Shown here: positions 32,404 to 40,817 of the stretch, one piece after another | Layout of the letters: each line of letters begins with the position of its first letter | How positions within the stretch are numbered: position 1 is the stretch's first letter | From: Aeromonas encheleia | GTDB lineage: Bacteria > Pseudomonadota > Gammaproteobacteria > Enterobacterales > Aeromonadaceae | Direction of reading: 5' to 3' | Length of the DNA stretch: 64,000 bases | Assembly (NCBI RefSeq): GCF_900637545.1 | Contig: NZ_LR134376.1 | Location: 1,445,001-1,509,000 of the forward strand | The notes under the pieces: model-generated | What the model saw: the letters and a program-made list of their open reading frames with translations, nothing else | What the model was told of the DNA's origin: nothing | Database searches by the model: none | Made by a program: the position numbers and the translations under genes

Positions 32404-34308
32404 GTGAAAGCCGTCTGGGGAATCGTCTTATCGGCGCTGTGGGTGCCAGGGATCATGGCGCAGACCATGGAGCAATCCCTCTATCGTGAGGGCTATGATG
32501 CGGTGCGGACCGACGATCAGGTCCGCTTCCAGCAAATTCGCGCGCGGCTGGCCCATTACCCGCTGCTGCCCTATCTGGATTACTACCAGCTGGCCTTCCG
32601 GCCGGGGGCGGCCAACTATGGTGACGTGACCCGCTTCATCCGCCAGCACGGGGATACCCCCCAGTCCAACCGGCTGGAGCGTGGCTACCTCACCTATCTG
32701 GCCCAGAGCCAGCAGTGGTCCCAGTTCCTGCGCTTCTACCCGGCCAAGCCGAGCTCCACCGATCTGCTCTGTCAGCACTATCAGGCGCGCTACTACACCG
32801 GGCAGAAGACAGTGGCGCTCAATGAGGCCGGCAAACTCTGGCTGAGCGGCCAGTCCAGGCCCGATGCCTGCGATCCCCTGTTCCAGCTCTGGCAACAGGC
32901 GGGCCTGCGCACCCAGGATAAGATCTGGCAGCGCATGAAGCTGGCGTTCGAGGCACAGAATCCGGATCTCATCCGCCACCTCGGTGCCCAGCTGAGCGGT
33001 AACCTGAAACCCTATGGGGATCAGATGATCGCCCTGTATGAGCAGCCCGCCAAGGCGATGAACCCGGCCTATTTCACGACGGTGCCGTCGTCCAGGCACC
33101 TGCTGTCGCTGGGGCTGGCCCGCTACGCCAATCAGGATCCCGAGGCGGTCTTGCGCCAGCTGGGGGAGATGAAGCGTCGCTTTGGCCTGAGCCAGGCCGA
33201 GGTCTTGCCCATCGAACGCGCCGCCGCGCGCCGCCTGCTGCTGGACCGCTCTCTGGTCCAGCGCAACTGGCTGGATGCGACCCTGGTGCGGATGAAGGAT
33301 GCGGAGCTGCTGGAGCTGAGGTCGCGACTCGCCGTCTGGGAGCAGGACTGGCGTGGGCTATCCGGTTGGGTCAAGCGGATGCCCATCGCCCTGCAGAAAG
33401 AGGATCGCTGGCGTTACTGGCTGGCCCGCGCCCTGGAGGTGCAGGGTCAGCAGAAACCGGCGCGGGATCTCTATCTGGAAACCGCCAACCTGCGCGGCTT
33501 CTACGGCTTCATGGCGGCGCAGCGCACCGGCGTGCCCTATCGCATGAAGAACCAGAGCTCGGCCCAGAAGGTGCCGGACTGGCGCACGGCGAGCAGTCGC
33601 TGGCCCTTCCTGTTGCGGGTGCGAGAGCTGCTGGCCATGAACGAGGTCACGGCGGCGCGCTCGGAGTGGATCCACAACATGGATCGCAACCCGGTCGCCC
33701 AGCGCATCGAGTTTGGTCACATCGCCCTCAATCAGGGCTGGCATGAGCTGGCTATCCTGTCCAGCATCCGGGCCGAGGCCTGGGACGCGCTCGACCTGCG
33801 CTTCCCCTTGCCGCTCAAGCGCACCTTCTCCCAGATGGCGCAGGAGCGGAGCATGAACACCAGCCTGCTCTACGCCATCTCCCGCCAGGAGAGCGCCCTC
33901 TACCCGCTGGCGCAGTCGCCGGTCGGGGCACGGGGCCTGATGCAGCTGATGCCGGCCACCGCCAAGGAGACCGCCGCCAAGCTGGGGGTGCCCTATCGCA
34001 ACGAGCAGCAGCTGTTCGATCCGGCCATGAACATCCGGCTCGGCAGCGCCTACCTCAAGCGCCTGCTGGATGTCTATGACGGCAACCGGATCCTGGCGGC
34101 GGCGGCCTATAACGCGGGCCCCGGCCGGGTCAAGCGCTGGCGCGATCAGAGTACCAACAAGCCGATGGATGTCTGGGTGGAGAGCATCCCCTACCGGGAG
34201 ACGCGCAACTATGTCCAGAACGTGCTCTCCTTCGATCTCATCTATCAGCAAAAGCTGCAGCAGCCGCTGCGTTTCATGTCGGAACGTGAGCTGAACCACG
34301 CCTATTGA
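32404..34308 (+). CDS. slt: Soluble lytic murein transglycosylase Slt
   Basis: Periplasmic exo-acting transglycosylase (634 residues; E. coli Slt70 is 645 as precursor). A GTG at 32404 is preferred: it has an AGGGAGA ribosome-binding site and opens directly into a signal peptide (KAVWGIVLSALWVPGIMAQ). An ATG at 32341 would add 21 residues before the signal. The long helical U-domain (about 25-450) precedes the catalytic domain with SRQESALYPLAQSPVGARG, in which the Glu is catalytic, then LMQLMPATAKETA and AAAYNAGPGRVKRW. Confidence 0.93.
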   Translation: MKAVWGIVLSALWVPGIMAQTMEQSLYREGYDAVRTDDQVRFQQIRARLAHYPLLPYLDYYQLAFRPGAANYGDVTRFIRQHGDTPQSNRLERGYLTYLAQSQQWSQFLRFYPAKPSSTDLLCQHYQARYYTGQKTVALNEAGKLWLSGQSRPDACDPLFQLWQQAGLRTQDKIWQRMKLAFEAQNPDLIRHLGAQLSGNLKPYGDQMIALYEQPAKAMNPAYFTTVPSSRHLLSLGLARYANQDPEAVLRQLGEMKRRFGLSQAEVLPIERAAARRLLLDRSLVQRNWLDATLVRMKDAELLELRSRLAVWEQDWRGLSGWVKRMPIALQKEDRWRYWLARALEVQGQQKPARDLYLETANLRGFYGFMAAQRTGVPYRMKNQSSAQKVPDWRTASSRWPFLLRVRELLAMNEVTAARSEWIHNMDRNPVAQRIEFGHIALNQGWHELAILSSIRAEAWDALDLRFPLPLKRTFSQMAQERSMNTSLLYAISRQESALYPLAQSPVGARGLMQLMPATAKETAAKLGVPYRNEQQLFDPAMNIRLGSAYLKRLLDVYDGNRILAAAAYNAGPGRVKRWRDQSTNKPMDVWVESIPYRETRNYVQNVLSFDLIYQQKLQQPLRFMSERELNHAY

Positions 34309-34311
34309 GAC

Positions 34312-34346
34312 GGGAGGCAGCCGCCGCGGCGGCTGTCTCCCTTTCT
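34312..34346 (+). terminator. slt terminator
   Basis: A long GC-rich hairpin (GGGAGGCAGCCGCC paired with GGCGGCTGTCTCCC, one mismatch) followed by TTTCTT, starting 3 bases after the slt stop. Confidence 0.8.
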
Positions 34347-34487
34347 TGCCTCAAAATGGTTATCATCCCTTAAGATTTTGTTACAAAAGGAAACCTGCCA
34401 GGTGATCGGGCGCCGCGTCTTGGTCTGGCTGGTTCTATATAATGCCCCGATCAACACAGACAGGCTTCCCCAACAAAGGAATTGAGA

Positions 34488-35486
34488 GTGGCAACGATCA
34501 AAGACGTATCTCAGCTGGCCAATGTGTCTATCTCGACGGTGTCGAGAGTCATCAACAACACGGCGCAGGTGGCCCCGGAGAAGCGTGAAGCCGTGCTGGC
34601 GGCCATGAAGGAGCTGAGTTTTCGTCCCAACAGCTTTGCCCAGGCGCTGGTCAGCAAACGTTCCAACTGCATCGGCGTGCTGGTGGGTGACCTCTGTGGG
34701 GGTCCCTTCTTCGCCCAGATGATGCGCGGCATCGAGAGCATGGTCGACAAGGCGAACAAGTTCACCATAGTGGTCTCCGGCAACCACGATGCGACCCGGG
34801 AGCGCCACGCCATCCAGGCATTGTTGCAGCGTCAGTGCGACGCCCTGATCCTGCACAGCAAGGCGCTGCCCGACGAGGAGCTGAGCGAGCTGGCGGCGGG
34901 CACCACCCCCATCGTCTTCATCAATCGCCAGGTACCGGGCTGCGAGGAGCGCTGCGTCTGGCTGGACAACCAGGCCGGCATCACCACCGCCTGCCAGCAT
35001 CTGCTGGATGCGGGTCACCGCAAGATCGCCTTCGTCACCTCGGATGACGAGGAGTTCGTCGATGGCCAGCAGCGGATGGCCGGTTATCGCTTCGCCTTGC
35101 AACGGGCCGGCGTCGAGCTGGACGAGGCCCTCATCGGTCGCGCCTTCGCCGACGAGAAGGGGGGCTATGTGGCCATGGGCGAGCTGCTGGAGCGGGGTGT
35201 CGAGTTCAGTGCCGTGCTGGGGTTCAACGACGCCATGGTGGCGGGCGCCATCTCCTGCCTGCTGGAGCGGGGCTACAAGATACCGCAGCAGATCTCCGTG
35301 GTGGGCTTCGACGACATCCCCTACGCCCGTTACATCTACCCCAAGCTCACCACGGTGCGCTATCCCATCGAGGAGATGGGGGAGAGGGCGGCCGAGCTGG
35401 CCTTGCGGCTGCTGGATCACAAGCCGGTCGACGGCCTGGCGCTCAAGTTCGAGGCTGAACTGGTGCGCCGCGAGTCCGTGGCCTGA
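34488..35486 (+). CDS. LacI-family regulator, GalR-like
   Basis: A 332-residue repressor. The N-terminal helix-turn-helix reads ATIKDVSQLANVSISTVSRV, followed by the hinge helix region NSFAQALVSKRSN. The sugar-binding core resembles GalR/GalS more than other LacI paralogues: CDALILHSKALPDEEL, VFINRQVPGCEERC, GFDDIPYARYIYPKLTTVRY. The start is GTG at 34488 (a TTG two codons earlier is possible), behind AAAGGA. A perfect TATAAT box is at 34438-34443. No galactose genes are adjacent, so the regulon is not evident here. A matching operator lies just downstream of the gene. Confidence 0.88.
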   Translation: MATIKDVSQLANVSISTVSRVINNTAQVAPEKREAVLAAMKELSFRPNSFAQALVSKRSNCIGVLVGDLCGGPFFAQMMRGIESMVDKANKFTIVVSGNHDATRERHAIQALLQRQCDALILHSKALPDEELSELAAGTTPIVFINRQVPGCEERCVWLDNQAGITTACQHLLDAGHRKIAFVTSDDEEFVDGQQRMAGYRFALQRAGVELDEALIGRAFADEKGGYVAMGELLERGVEFSAVLGFNDAMVAGAISCLLERGYKIPQQISVVGFDDIPYARYIYPKLTTVRYPIEEMGERAAELALRLLDHKPVDGLALKFEAELVRRESVA

Positions 35487-35493
35487 GCAATAA

Positions 35494-35512
35494 GTTGGCC
35501 CTGAATGGGCCA
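35494..35512 (+). terminator. Hairpin after the GalR-like gene
   Basis: TTGGCCC-TGAAT-GGGCCAA forms a 7-bp stem starting 8 bases after the stop codon. The trailing sequence (TTCTCG) is only weakly T-rich, so termination may be partial. Confidence 0.5.
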
Positions 35513-35529
35513 ATTCTCGCGGCCAGGAT

Positions 35530-35543
35530 TGAAAGCGCTTTCA
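35530..35543. promoter_or_regulatory. LacI/GalR-type operator
   Basis: TGAAAGCGCTTTCA is a perfect 14-bp palindrome and fits the GalR/GalS half-site pattern TGnAAnCGnTTnCA at every fixed position. It lies 44 bases after the GalR-like stop and about 190 bases before the next start codon. Confidence 0.65.
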
Positions 35544-35595
35544 GAAATCCTTTTCAACTGTGATCCGCTTCAAAGCTTTTTGCCTGCGCTGCCAC

Positions 35596-35718
35596 TAGGA
35601 TAGGCCCCACGAATTAGGAGCGTGCGCTCCCGATTTTCCCGCTGTGGGAGGTAACTGGTTAATCCAGCTATTTCCTTCGTTACTTTCGACGGTCATCATT
35701 GGATGGCCGTTTTTTTTT
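35596..35718 (+). promoter_or_regulatory. Structured leader ending in an intrinsic terminator upstream of the yeeZ-like gene
   Basis: Several pairings are possible: GGAGC-GTGC-GCTCC (about 35616-35629), CTGG-TTAAT-CCAG (about 35654-35667), and an outer CCCAC/GTGGG pair. The last element, 35689-35710, is ACGGTCATC paired with GATGGCCGT (one G-T wobble) followed by nine T residues. It ends 15 bases before the ATG at 35734, with the AGGA ribosome-binding site after the T-run. This layout suggests transcription attenuation of the downstream gene; simple termination of the galR-like transcript is the alternative. Confidence 0.5.
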
Positions 35719-35733
35719 GTCAGGATATTACCA

Positions 35734-36549
35734 ATGCGAGACGCGAACATAAGTCAGATCGGGATCCTGGGGGCAGGCTGGCTGGGACTGCCGCTGGCGA
35801 AGGCCTTGCAGGCAGAGGGCAGGCGAGTTCTGGTGACCGTCAGCTCGGCCGAGAAGGCGGAGCGGCTGAGCGCGGAGGGGGTGGCGGCGTTGCCGCTATT
35901 GATCAGCCCCCAGCTGGCGGCGCCCTTGCCGTTCGCCTGCGACGCGCTGGTGGTCTGCGTGCCACCGAGCAAGACCGAGGATTACCCGGGAGCTGTGGCA
36001 CGGTTGTGTCAGCTGGCCAAGGCGGCGGGCACACGCAAGGTGCTGCTGATCAGCGCGACCTCGGTGTGGGCGCCGGGGCAGGGGGAAGAAGATCAGCCCT
36101 GCCCGGCCCATGCCAGGGGGGAGCGGATGCTGGCCGCCGAGCAGGCGGTGCTGGGCGCCGGCTTTGCCTGCGCCATGGTGCTGCGCCCGGCCGGGCTCTA
36201 TGGCCCGGAGCGTCATCCCGGCCATTTCCTCGCCGGCAAGACGGTGACTGGCGGCGGCCAGGCGGTGAATCTGGTGCACCTGGATGACGTGGTGGCGGCC
36301 TGCCAGCTGATACTGGAGCAGGGACAGGACGGGGATGCCTACAACCTGAGCGCCCCCGTGCACCCGCGCCGGGAGCAGCTCTATCCCTTCGCGAGCCGGC
36401 TGCTCGGCCTGGCGCCCCCGCAGTTTATCGAGCCCGCCGGCGTTTTTGCGCCGATCGAGGGGCAACGCATCTGCCAGCGGCTCGGCTTCGTCTACCGTTG
36501 GCCCGATCCGGCGCACTGGTTTGCCGAGCAGGCCGCCCGGGAGCGCTGA
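35734..36549 (+). CDS. NAD(P)-binding SDR-type protein, YeeZ-like
   Basis: A 271-residue protein with an N-terminal Rossmann motif GILGAGWLGLPLAKAL (about residues 10-25) of the extended SDR/epimerase type. It resembles E. coli YeeZ, a protein of unknown reaction. Other conserved parts are ALVVCVPPSK, KVLLISATSVWAP and LRPAGLYGPERHPGHFLAGK. The usual YxxxK catalytic pair of active SDRs is not evident, which is also so for YeeZ. The ATG at 35734 has AGGA eight bases upstream. It is preceded by a possible attenuator. Confidence 0.82.
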   Translation: MRDANISQIGILGAGWLGLPLAKALQAEGRRVLVTVSSAEKAERLSAEGVAALPLLISPQLAAPLPFACDALVVCVPPSKTEDYPGAVARLCQLAKAAGTRKVLLISATSVWAPGQGEEDQPCPAHARGERMLAAEQAVLGAGFACAMVLRPAGLYGPERHPGHFLAGKTVTGGGQAVNLVHLDDVVAACQLILEQGQDGDAYNLSAPVHPRREQLYPFASRLLGLAPPQFIEPAGVFAPIEGQRICQRLGFVYRWPDPAHWFAEQAARER

Positions 36550-36692
36550 GCCGGAATGGGGCTCAATGTCGTCTGTTGTGTTGGTGACGGGCCGCGTCCA
36601 GCCCTGTATTCGCCGGGGCTGGCGGGCAATTGAGGTTTGCCAAGGTCGGGATCGCCCCCTATCATGCCGCATCCATGATAGAGAGAGCGGTA

Positions 36693-37091
36693 ATGATGGT
36701 AGATACAAAGCGTCACCCCGATGGGGAACTGTTGCTGAGAACTCTGGCGATGCCAGCCGATACCAACCCCAATGGCGATATCTTCGGGGGGTGGATCATG
36801 TCCCAGATGGATATAGGTGGGGGCATCATGGCCAAGGAGTTGGCAAAAGGACGTATTTGTACCGTTTCCGTCGAGGGGATGACCTTCCACAGCCCGGTCA
36901 AGGTCGGGGACGTGGTGTGTTGCTACGGCCGTTGCCTGAAGGTGGGTCGTAGCTCCATGCGGCTCAAGCTGGAGGTGTGGGTCAAGCCGGTACTGCGGGA
37001 AAACGAAGCCCAGCGCTACTGCGTGACCGAGGGGGTCTTTACCTACGTCGCCATCGACGATCAGGGCAGATCCCGTCCCGTTCCGGTCTGA
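36693..37091 (+). CDS. yciA: Acyl-CoA thioesterase YciA
   Basis: Hotdog-fold acyl-CoA hydrolase (132 residues, same length as E. coli YciA) with broad acyl-chain range. Family motifs are LLLRTLAMPADTNPNGDIFG and GWIMSQMDIGGGIMAKELA, with the catalytic Asp in SQMD, and VEGMTFHSPVKVGDVVCCY. Two adjacent ATG codons (36693, 36696) are possible starts. The stop is 6 bases before the end of a convergent small gene, with no terminator between them. Confidence 0.95.
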   Translation: MMVDTKRHPDGELLLRTLAMPADTNPNGDIFGGWIMSQMDIGGGIMAKELAKGRICTVSVEGMTFHSPVKVGDVVCCYGRCLKVGRSSMRLKLEVWVKPVLRENEAQRYCVTEGVFTYVAIDDQGRSRPVPV

Positions 37092-37097
37092 TCCGGC

Positions 37098-37322
37098 TCA
37101 GATAAGCCGGGCGTTGATGATGGATATTTCCTGCTCAAGCCCGGTTTTTTGCCGTATCATGCGTTCCAGCATCTCTTCCGAGCCCACGCAGTGCTGGGTG
37201 TCAAACAGGCAGAGATCGCACTGGGGATCCCGCCTGATCTGATAGACGGTGGAAAGCTCCACTTGATGACAATTTCCTTGTTGATCATAAAATGTCACGC
37301 GGTACTGGTGCTGTCTCGCCAT
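37098..37322 (-). CDS. Small Cys-containing protein of unknown function
   Basis: A 74-residue protein from an ATG at 37322 with a good GAGGGA ribosome-binding site. It has a short basic N-terminus, a predicted beta section (YRVTFYDQQGNCHQVEL), a Cys cluster CDLCLFDTQHC (about residues 35-45) and a C-terminal helix. The Cys spacing could hold a metal ion, but this is inference. I do not recognise the family. It is convergent with yciA. Confidence 0.6.
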   Translation of the reverse strand: MARQHQYRVTFYDQQGNCHQVELSTVYQIRRDPQCDLCLFDTQHCVGSEEMLERMIRQKTGLEQEISIINARLI

Positions 37323-37433
37323 TGCGGGATCCCTCATGGATGAGTCGGGCCGGACACGAATAATGAGACTAGTCGGCGTCCATGACATTTGTGATGGTCG
37401 TGGCGCATTGCAGAGGCAGGTGGTTGTTAGCCA

Positions 37434-38279
37434 ATGAAAAATAGTTATCGTATTCTGGGTACCTCCCTGCTGACGCTGGGGTTGGTTGGCTGTTTCGAGG
37501 TACCGGATCAGGATCATCTGGTCACGGCGGCGGGTATAGTACCCGGCATCAGCTGCCAGCAGCCACCGCTGGTGGCGCTGGCATCCACCGCCTTGCCCCG
37601 CGAGTTTGGCCTCACCGTCTGGAATCTCTACAAGGGTCAGCGCAAGAACTGGCGTGAGGGGCTGGACGAGTATGCCAAGTCCCAGGATCTGGTGTTGCTG
37701 CAGGAGTCGGCGACCCGGCCCGAGATGCTGGATTGGCTGAGGAGCGGCGACTTCCAGTGGCAGCAACTGCAAGCCTTCACCCAGGGCGGCGTCTCCTTCG
37801 GTGTCATGACAGTGGCCAAAACGCCACAGGCCTTCGTCTGCGGCGTGCGCTCACCCGAGCCTCTGCTGCGTATTCCCAAGTCCGGTCTGGTGAGCCTGTA
37901 CCCCTTACAGGGCGATCCTGACGGTGTGCTGGTGGTCAACCTGCATGCGGTCAACTTCGAGCTGGGCATGGCCACCTTCCGCGAGCAGCTCAACGATCTG
38001 ACCGCGTTGATCCATCGTCACCAGGGCCCGGTCATTCTGGCGGGGGATTTCAACACCTGGAGCGACAAGCGCGCGTTCTGGCTGAACAAGCTGGTGGGAG
38101 AACTCGGCCTGCAGGAAGCCATCCCGGTACCGGATCTGCGCCGCACCGCCTTCGGCCGCCCGCTGGATCACCTCTACTACCGCAATCTGGATCTGGTCGA
38201 GGTGAACTCACCCGCTACCGATGCCTCGGATCACAATCCCATAGTGGCGCGTTTCGCGGCCCAGGCCATCAGCCCCTGA
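37434..38279 (+). CDS. yafD: Endonuclease/exonuclease/phosphatase family lipoprotein, YafD-like
   Basis: A 281-residue protein. The N-terminus is a lipoprotein signal (LLTLGLVGC, lipobox LVGC), so the enzyme is probably anchored in the envelope, unlike a plain cytosolic YafD. The EEP fold is shown by LTVWNLYKGQRKNW, DLVLLQES (metal Glu), NLHAVNFELG, ILAGDFNTW, LDHLYYRN and ATDASDHNPI (catalytic His). The order yafD-mltD-gloB-yafS-rnhA-dnaQ is that of E. coli. The substrate (nucleic acid or phospho-ester) is unknown. Confidence 0.85.
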   Translation: MKNSYRILGTSLLTLGLVGCFEVPDQDHLVTAAGIVPGISCQQPPLVALASTALPREFGLTVWNLYKGQRKNWREGLDEYAKSQDLVLLQESATRPEMLDWLRSGDFQWQQLQAFTQGGVSFGVMTVAKTPQAFVCGVRSPEPLLRIPKSGLVSLYPLQGDPDGVLVVNLHAVNFELGMATFREQLNDLTALIHRHQGPVILAGDFNTWSDKRAFWLNKLVGELGLQEAIPVPDLRRTAFGRPLDHLYYRNLDLVEVNSPATDASDHNPIVARFAAQAISP

Positions 38280-38302
38280 GCGATGTGGCCCGCTGAACAG
38301 CC

Positions 38303-38337
38303 AAAAAAATACCCCGCACCAGGCGGGGTATTTTTTT
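38303..38337. terminator. Bidirectional terminator between yafD and mltD
   Basis: AAAAAAATACCCCGC-ACCAG-GCGGGGTATTTTTTT; a 15-bp perfect stem between convergent genes. Confidence 0.95.
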
Positions 38338-38353
38338 AGTCGGTCATCGACCA

Positions 38354-39901
38354 TCAGCTGTTGTTCTTCACGAACAGGGTCAGCTCCTGGCCCGGCTTGA
38401 GGTAGTCGCTCTTGCCGAGTTGATTCCAGCGCATCACGTCGTTGACGGCGACCTGGAAGCGGGCGGCGATGGAGGAGAGAGAATCCCCGCGCCGCACCTG
38501 ATAGACCATGGACTTGTTACTGCCCTTGCCCTGCTTGGGCCAGACCACCAACTTCATGCCCGGCTTCAGCGCCGACTTGGCATTCAGCCCGTTCCACTTG
38601 GCCAGCTCGTCGTGAGCTACCCCGTGCGCCTGGCTGATGCTCCAGAGATTATCACCGGAACGCACCTTGTACTGGATCTTGCTGCCACTGCGGCTGGCCA
38701 GCTGCTGTGGCTTGCTCTGGCTGGCCTGAGCCGCCATCGGCTTGCCACCATGGGGGATCATCAGAGTCTGGCCACGGCGCAGGCTGTTGCTGCGCAGGTT
38801 ATTGGCCAGCTTGAGCTGCTGCACGCTCACCCCGTGGTTCTGGGCGATGCGGGAGAGGGTATCGCCGCTGGTGACCTGATAGGAGCCGGCGCCGCGGGTG
38901 CGCTCACGCTTGGGCAGGTCGGCTAGGGCCAGCTCCAGGGTATCGGCATACTCGACCGGTACCAGCAGCTGATAGGGTCCCTGTGGCGAGGTCATGCCGC
39001 GCTTGAGGGCCGGATTGACCTCCTTGAGCTGGGAGGCGGAAATGCCTGCCAACTGCGCCGCCACGTTCAGATCGATCTGGCCACCGGTGTTGATGGTGCG
39101 CAGCTGCGGCCTGTTGGCCAGCACCGGCAGGGTGACATTGTATTTGTCCGCGTTGCGGATCATGTCAGCCATGGCCAGGATCTTGGGCACGTACATCCGG
39201 GTTTCCCGGGGCAGGTCCAGCGACCAGTAATCGGTCGGTCGACCGGCCTTCTGGTTGCGGATGATGGCGTTGCGTACCCGGCCTTCACCGGCATTGTAGG
39301 CGGCCAGCGTCTGCAGCCAGTCACCGTCGAAGAAACGGTTCAGGTATTCCAGGTAGTCCAGCGCGGCATTGGTGGATGCCAGCACGTCGCGACGGCCGTC
39401 ATACCAGTTGTCGTGGCGCAGACCGAAGTTTTTGCCGGTAGCAGGCACAAACTGCCAAAGACCGACCGCATTGCTGCGGGAACGGGCATTGGGATCGAAC
39501 ATGCTCTCGATCATGGGGATGGTAATAAGCTCCATTGGCAGCTCACGCCGTTCGATTTCCTCTACCATCAGATACAGGTAGGGCTCAGCCCGGCTGGCAA
39601 TGGTCGCCATATGCTTATCATTACGCAGTAACCAATCACGCTGCTGGCGGACACGGGCGTTCTCGTGCGAGTCAAGCTGCATATCATCGCTGATACGCAC
39701 CCACAGGTTATCCGTGTCATCCAGTTCTTCAATCTGTTCATCGCCAAACAGGAAGCGCGCTGAATGTTTTTTGTATGTTTTCTTGCTGACTTGGGGGGAT
39801 TTGATCGGCTCGATTGCCGTTACCGCCCGGTCATCCTGATGGCTCAGGTTTTGACAGCCGCTGAGAAACAGCGCTGCCAATAAGGCCGTTCGTAGCTTCA
39901 T
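38354..39901 (-). CDS. mltD: Membrane-bound lytic murein transglycosylase D
   Basis: A 515-residue lipoprotein (MKLRTALLAALFLSGC, lipobox LSGC) that cuts glycan strands in the periplasm. The Slt-like catalytic domain shows ITIPMIESMFDPNARSRSNA, with the catalytic Glu (about residue 137), then VGLWQFVPATGKNFGL and LAAYNAGEGRVRNAI. Three LysM peptidoglycan-binding repeats follow: YQVTSGDTLSRIA, YKVRSGDNLWSIS and YQVRRGDSLSSIA. E. coli MltD has two. The ATG at 39901 is chosen because it opens into the lipoprotein signal. Confidence 0.95.
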   Translation of the reverse strand: MKLRTALLAALFLSGCQNLSHQDDRAVTAIEPIKSPQVSKKTYKKHSARFLFGDEQIEELDDTDNLWVRISDDMQLDSHENARVRQQRDWLLRNDKHMATIASRAEPYLYLMVEEIERRELPMELITIPMIESMFDPNARSRSNAVGLWQFVPATGKNFGLRHDNWYDGRRDVLASTNAALDYLEYLNRFFDGDWLQTLAAYNAGEGRVRNAIIRNQKAGRPTDYWSLDLPRETRMYVPKILAMADMIRNADKYNVTLPVLANRPQLRTINTGGQIDLNVAAQLAGISASQLKEVNPALKRGMTSPQGPYQLLVPVEYADTLELALADLPKRERTRGAGSYQVTSGDTLSRIAQNHGVSVQQLKLANNLRSNSLRRGQTLMIPHGGKPMAAQASQSKPQQLASRSGSKIQYKVRSGDNLWSISQAHGVAHDELAKWNGLNAKSALKPGMKLVVWPKQGKGSNKSMVYQVRRGDSLSSIAARFQVAVNDVMRWNQLGKSDYLKPGQELTLFVKNNS

Positions 39902-39971
39902 CTCGCTCAGGTCATCTTTAGGAAAAACAGCACGCATCATAAGGGGCAATGGCCCCCTGATCAAGGTTTGT

Positions 39972-40736
39972 TCAAAAAACGTCCTTCCAGCCCCGCAGCA
40001 CGGCGAAGGTATCCTCTGGATTTTCCAAGCATTTAAGGGCGTATTTCTCAGCAGAAAATCTCACGGAATCCTGCTCGCAGCGCAGAAATACGTTGAAATG
40101 CCGCTCATCCCCCAGCCGGGAAGGGAGACTCGGCAGGCCCTGCTGGCGCAGCTTGCTGATCAGGCCGATCCGGCGCTGGATCGCCTGGTTGTCGGGCTCG
40201 ACCGCGTGGGCGAAACGCAGGTTGGAGAGGGTATATTCATGGGCGCAATAGAGGAGGGTGTCATCGGGCAGGGCCGCGAGCCGTTGCAGGGAGTCGTGCA
40301 TCTGGGCGGGGGTGCCTTCGAACAGGCGGCCACAGCCGGCGGAGAAGAGGGTATCGCCACAAAACAGCATGCCCTGACCGTGGTAGGCGATGTGGCCAAG
40401 GGTGTGGCCGGGCACATGGATGACATCCAGGCTCAGGCCGTGCCAGTTGATCCTATCCCCGTCCTCGAGCCACTGACCGTGATGGGCCGGCATGGGATCG
40501 TGCCTTGGACCATAGAGGCTGGCGCGGGGGAAGTGACGGAGCAGCTCGCCGACGCCGCCGACATGGTCCTTATGATGGTGAGTCAGCAGTATGGCATCGA
40601 GCTCAAGCCCGAGCGCCTCGAGCCGCTCCAGTACCGGGGCTGCCTCGCCCGGATCCACGACCAGGCAGTGATTTTCGTGTCGGATCAACCAGATGTAGTT
40701 GTCGTTAAAGGCAGGAACTGTGATGACGGTATACAT
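39972..40736 (-). CDS. gloB: Hydroxyacylglutathione hydrolase (glyoxalase II)
   Basis: Metallo-beta-lactamase-fold enzyme that hydrolyses S-lactoylglutathione in methylglyoxal detoxification. The 254-residue protein has the metal motif LTHHHKDHVGG (about residues 52-62), HVPGHTLGHIAY, the GDTLFSAGCGRLFEGT segment, and CAHEYTLSNLRFA with a further metal His and glutathione contacts. The C-terminal helical domain ends FAVLRGWKDVF. Divergent from the yafS-like gene. Confidence 0.96.
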   Translation of the reverse strand: MYTVITVPAFNDNYIWLIRHENHCLVVDPGEAAPVLERLEALGLELDAILLTHHHKDHVGGVGELLRHFPRASLYGPRHDPMPAHHGQWLEDGDRINWHGLSLDVIHVPGHTLGHIAYHGQGMLFCGDTLFSAGCGRLFEGTPAQMHDSLQRLAALPDDTLLYCAHEYTLSNLRFAHAVEPDNQAIQRRIGLISKLRQQGLPSLPSRLGDERHFNVFLRCEQDSVRFSAEKYALKCLENPEDTFAVLRGWKDVF

Positions 40737-40817
40737 GGCTCGGCTTCTCTTTGTGTTCTCTTTGTGGAAGGGATCTTATATAACAGGATGGCGTTCGAAC
40801 CCCGGATTGGTCCCATT

